Part shown: piece by piece, positions 20,969 through 21,676 of the stretch
How positions within the stretch are numbered: the first letter of the stretch is position 1
Layout of the letters: the number at the start of each line of letters is the position of its first letter
Source: Sulfurovum sp.
Lineage (GTDB): Bacteria; Campylobacterota; Campylobacteria; Campylobacterales; Sulfurovaceae
DNA: 21,676 nt
Assembly: GCA_027029065.1 (NCBI GenBank)
Contig: JALVGO010000260.1
Location: forward strand, 1-21,676
Direction of reading: 5' to 3'
The notes under the pieces: model-generated
What the model saw: only the letters and a program-made list of their open reading frames with translations
Database searches by the model: none
Told to the model about the DNA's origin: nothing
Translations under genes and position numbers: made by a program

Positions 20969-21505
20969 ATGAAAAAAGTATTACTCAGTTCGATTGCAGC
21001 ACTTTCGCTGCTGATGGTTTCTGCCCAGGCAGAGGGAATGAAGTGCGGAGCAGGGAAGTGTGGCGGTGCCATGAAGCAGGGCATGATGCAAAAAGCGAAG
21101 AAGATGCACAAAAAGCGTATGAACTCACCGTTTCTCATCAAGCATGGTCTGCCGCATCTGACGAAGATGGTAGCAAAAAGCTGGGATGATCCGAAACTGG
21201 CATTGACTGCCGATCAGAAAGCCAAACTGATGGAAGTACGTAAAACAACTATGAGCGGCGTGAAAAAACTAAAGCCTGAAGTAATGAAGCTGAGAAAAGA
21301 GATCATCGAAGCGAGCAAAGCAGGTACCAAAGCAGATGCCCTGAAAGCCAAAGTAGAAAAGCTCGCATCACTTGAAGCCGAGGCAACCATGGTACATCTT
21401 AACTGTATCGACAGTACCAAAGCAGTACTTACCAAAGCACAGTATGACTACCTGATGCAAAAACGCAAAGGGCATATGAAGAAGATGCAAGAAAAGATGA
21501 TCTGA
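20969..21505 (+). CDS. CpxP/Spy-like periplasmic protein with Cys/Met-rich N terminus
   Basis: A 178-residue exported protein. MKKVLLSSIAALSLLMVSAQA is the signal peptide. The mature start is EGMKCGAGKCGGAMKQGMMQ, with two cysteines and several methionines that could bind a soft metal such as copper. The rest is helical and basic with two LTxxQ motifs (LTADQKAKLMEVRK and LTKAQYDYL), the signature of the CpxP/Spy/CnrX group of envelope stress chaperones and metal sensors. Ends in a Lys/Met-rich helix. It lies ten bases before the next exported gene with AAAGGA between them, so the two form an operon. A role in metal or envelope stress is inferred from motifs only. Confidence 0.78.
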   Translation: MKKVLLSSIAALSLLMVSAQAEGMKCGAGKCGGAMKQGMMQKAKKMHKKRMNSPFLIKHGLPHLTKMVAKSWDDPKLALTADQKAKLMEVRKTTMSGVKKLKPEVMKLRKEIIEASKAGTKADALKAKVEKLASLEAEATMVHLNCIDSTKAVLTKAQYDYLMQKRKGHMKKMQEKMI

Positions 21506-21515
21506 AAGGATCACC

Positions 21516-21676
21516 ATGAACTCACAAAATATTTTACGTATTACACTGTTTATCTCGGTGCTGGCATTCAATCCGGCTGTAGCGCAGACCCTTTCTCAGC
21601 GTACACTCAGCGCACTTGCTACACAAAAGCAGAACGGACTCGGTGCAGAGATAGCCAAACATCTTGAAGCCAAAGG
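21516..21676 (+). CDS. Exported protein, N-terminal fragment (runs off window)
   Basis: Starts at ATG 21516 with AAAGGA at 21505-21510 and continues past the window end; 53 codons are visible. MNSQNILRITLFISVLAFNP followed by AVAQ is a signal peptide. The mature part begins TLSQRTLSALATQKQNGLGA and looks helical. Too little is seen to name a family. Co-transcription with the CpxP-like protein suggests an envelope or metal-related role. Confidence 0.75.
   Translation, partial: MNSQNILRITLFISVLAFNPAVAQTLSQRTLSALATQKQNGLGAEIAKHLEAK

Overview
The window looks like chromosome from a Campylobacterota (epsilonproteobacterial) organism of the Sulfurovum/Sulfurimonas kind. The reasons are the gene content and the gene order. 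As I remember the Campylobacter jejuni genome (not searched here), the order metG - small Cys protein - fbp - mobB - lipoprotein - lytic transglycosylase - YggT - gltX matches a conserved block there. Other lineage-typical features are a second-type (GltX2-like) glutamyl-tRNA synthetase, short AAGGA ribosome binding sites, and promoters recognisable mainly by TATAAT/TAAAAT -10 boxes with weak -35 regions. The genes are densely packed and often overlap by 1-20 bases.

Layout. 1-836 is the N-terminal part of metG (minus). 978-1911 holds a GIY-YIG protein, a 274-bp structured repeat and a small unknown gene; together they interrupt the otherwise conserved metG-fbp block. 1917-6993 is housekeeping, mostly on the minus strand: small Cys protein, fbp, mobB, (plus-strand lipoprotein), lytic transglycosylase, yggT and a gltX-like gene. 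7239-9500 is glnS on the plus strand with a GatB/YqeY-type tail. 9503-10662 is a two-gene AbiEii-type nucleotidyltransferase module, with tandem palindromes upstream. 10955-12850 is a minus-strand run: secreted protein, DEDDh exonuclease, outer-membrane barrel. 12918-13191 is the second copy of the 274-bp repeat. 13301-16956 is a tight plus-strand operon: NifU/IscU-like protein, ferritin-like protein, phosphatidylserine decarboxylase, Cache sensor, HAD phosphatase. 16957-20074 carries a periplasmic protein, an uncharacterised conserved family, two coiled-coil proteins and radC. 20077-20236 is a long hairpin. 20283-20905 is a HigB/HigA-type toxin-antitoxin pair. 20969 to the end is a CpxP/Spy-like periplasmic protein followed by a truncated secreted protein.

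The most interesting points are two. (1) Two 274-bp elements (1240-1513 and 12918-13191, opposite orientation, gap-free, about 85% identical by hand alignment) each fold on paper into a three-armed cloverleaf. Many of their differences are compensatory, so the fold itself appears to be conserved. Two further long hairpins (7112-7201, 20077-20236) carry the same type of C(TNCG)G loop. (2) The gltX-like protein has an open frame but has lost the HIGH, GEDH and KMSKR-type motifs of a class I synthetase. It sits next to a complete GlnRS gene, which suggests that the indirect Glu-tRNA(Gln) route was replaced at this locus and the old enzyme was kept as a non-charging remnant or given a new role.

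No tRNA, rRNA, CRISPR array, intact transposase or integrase was seen.
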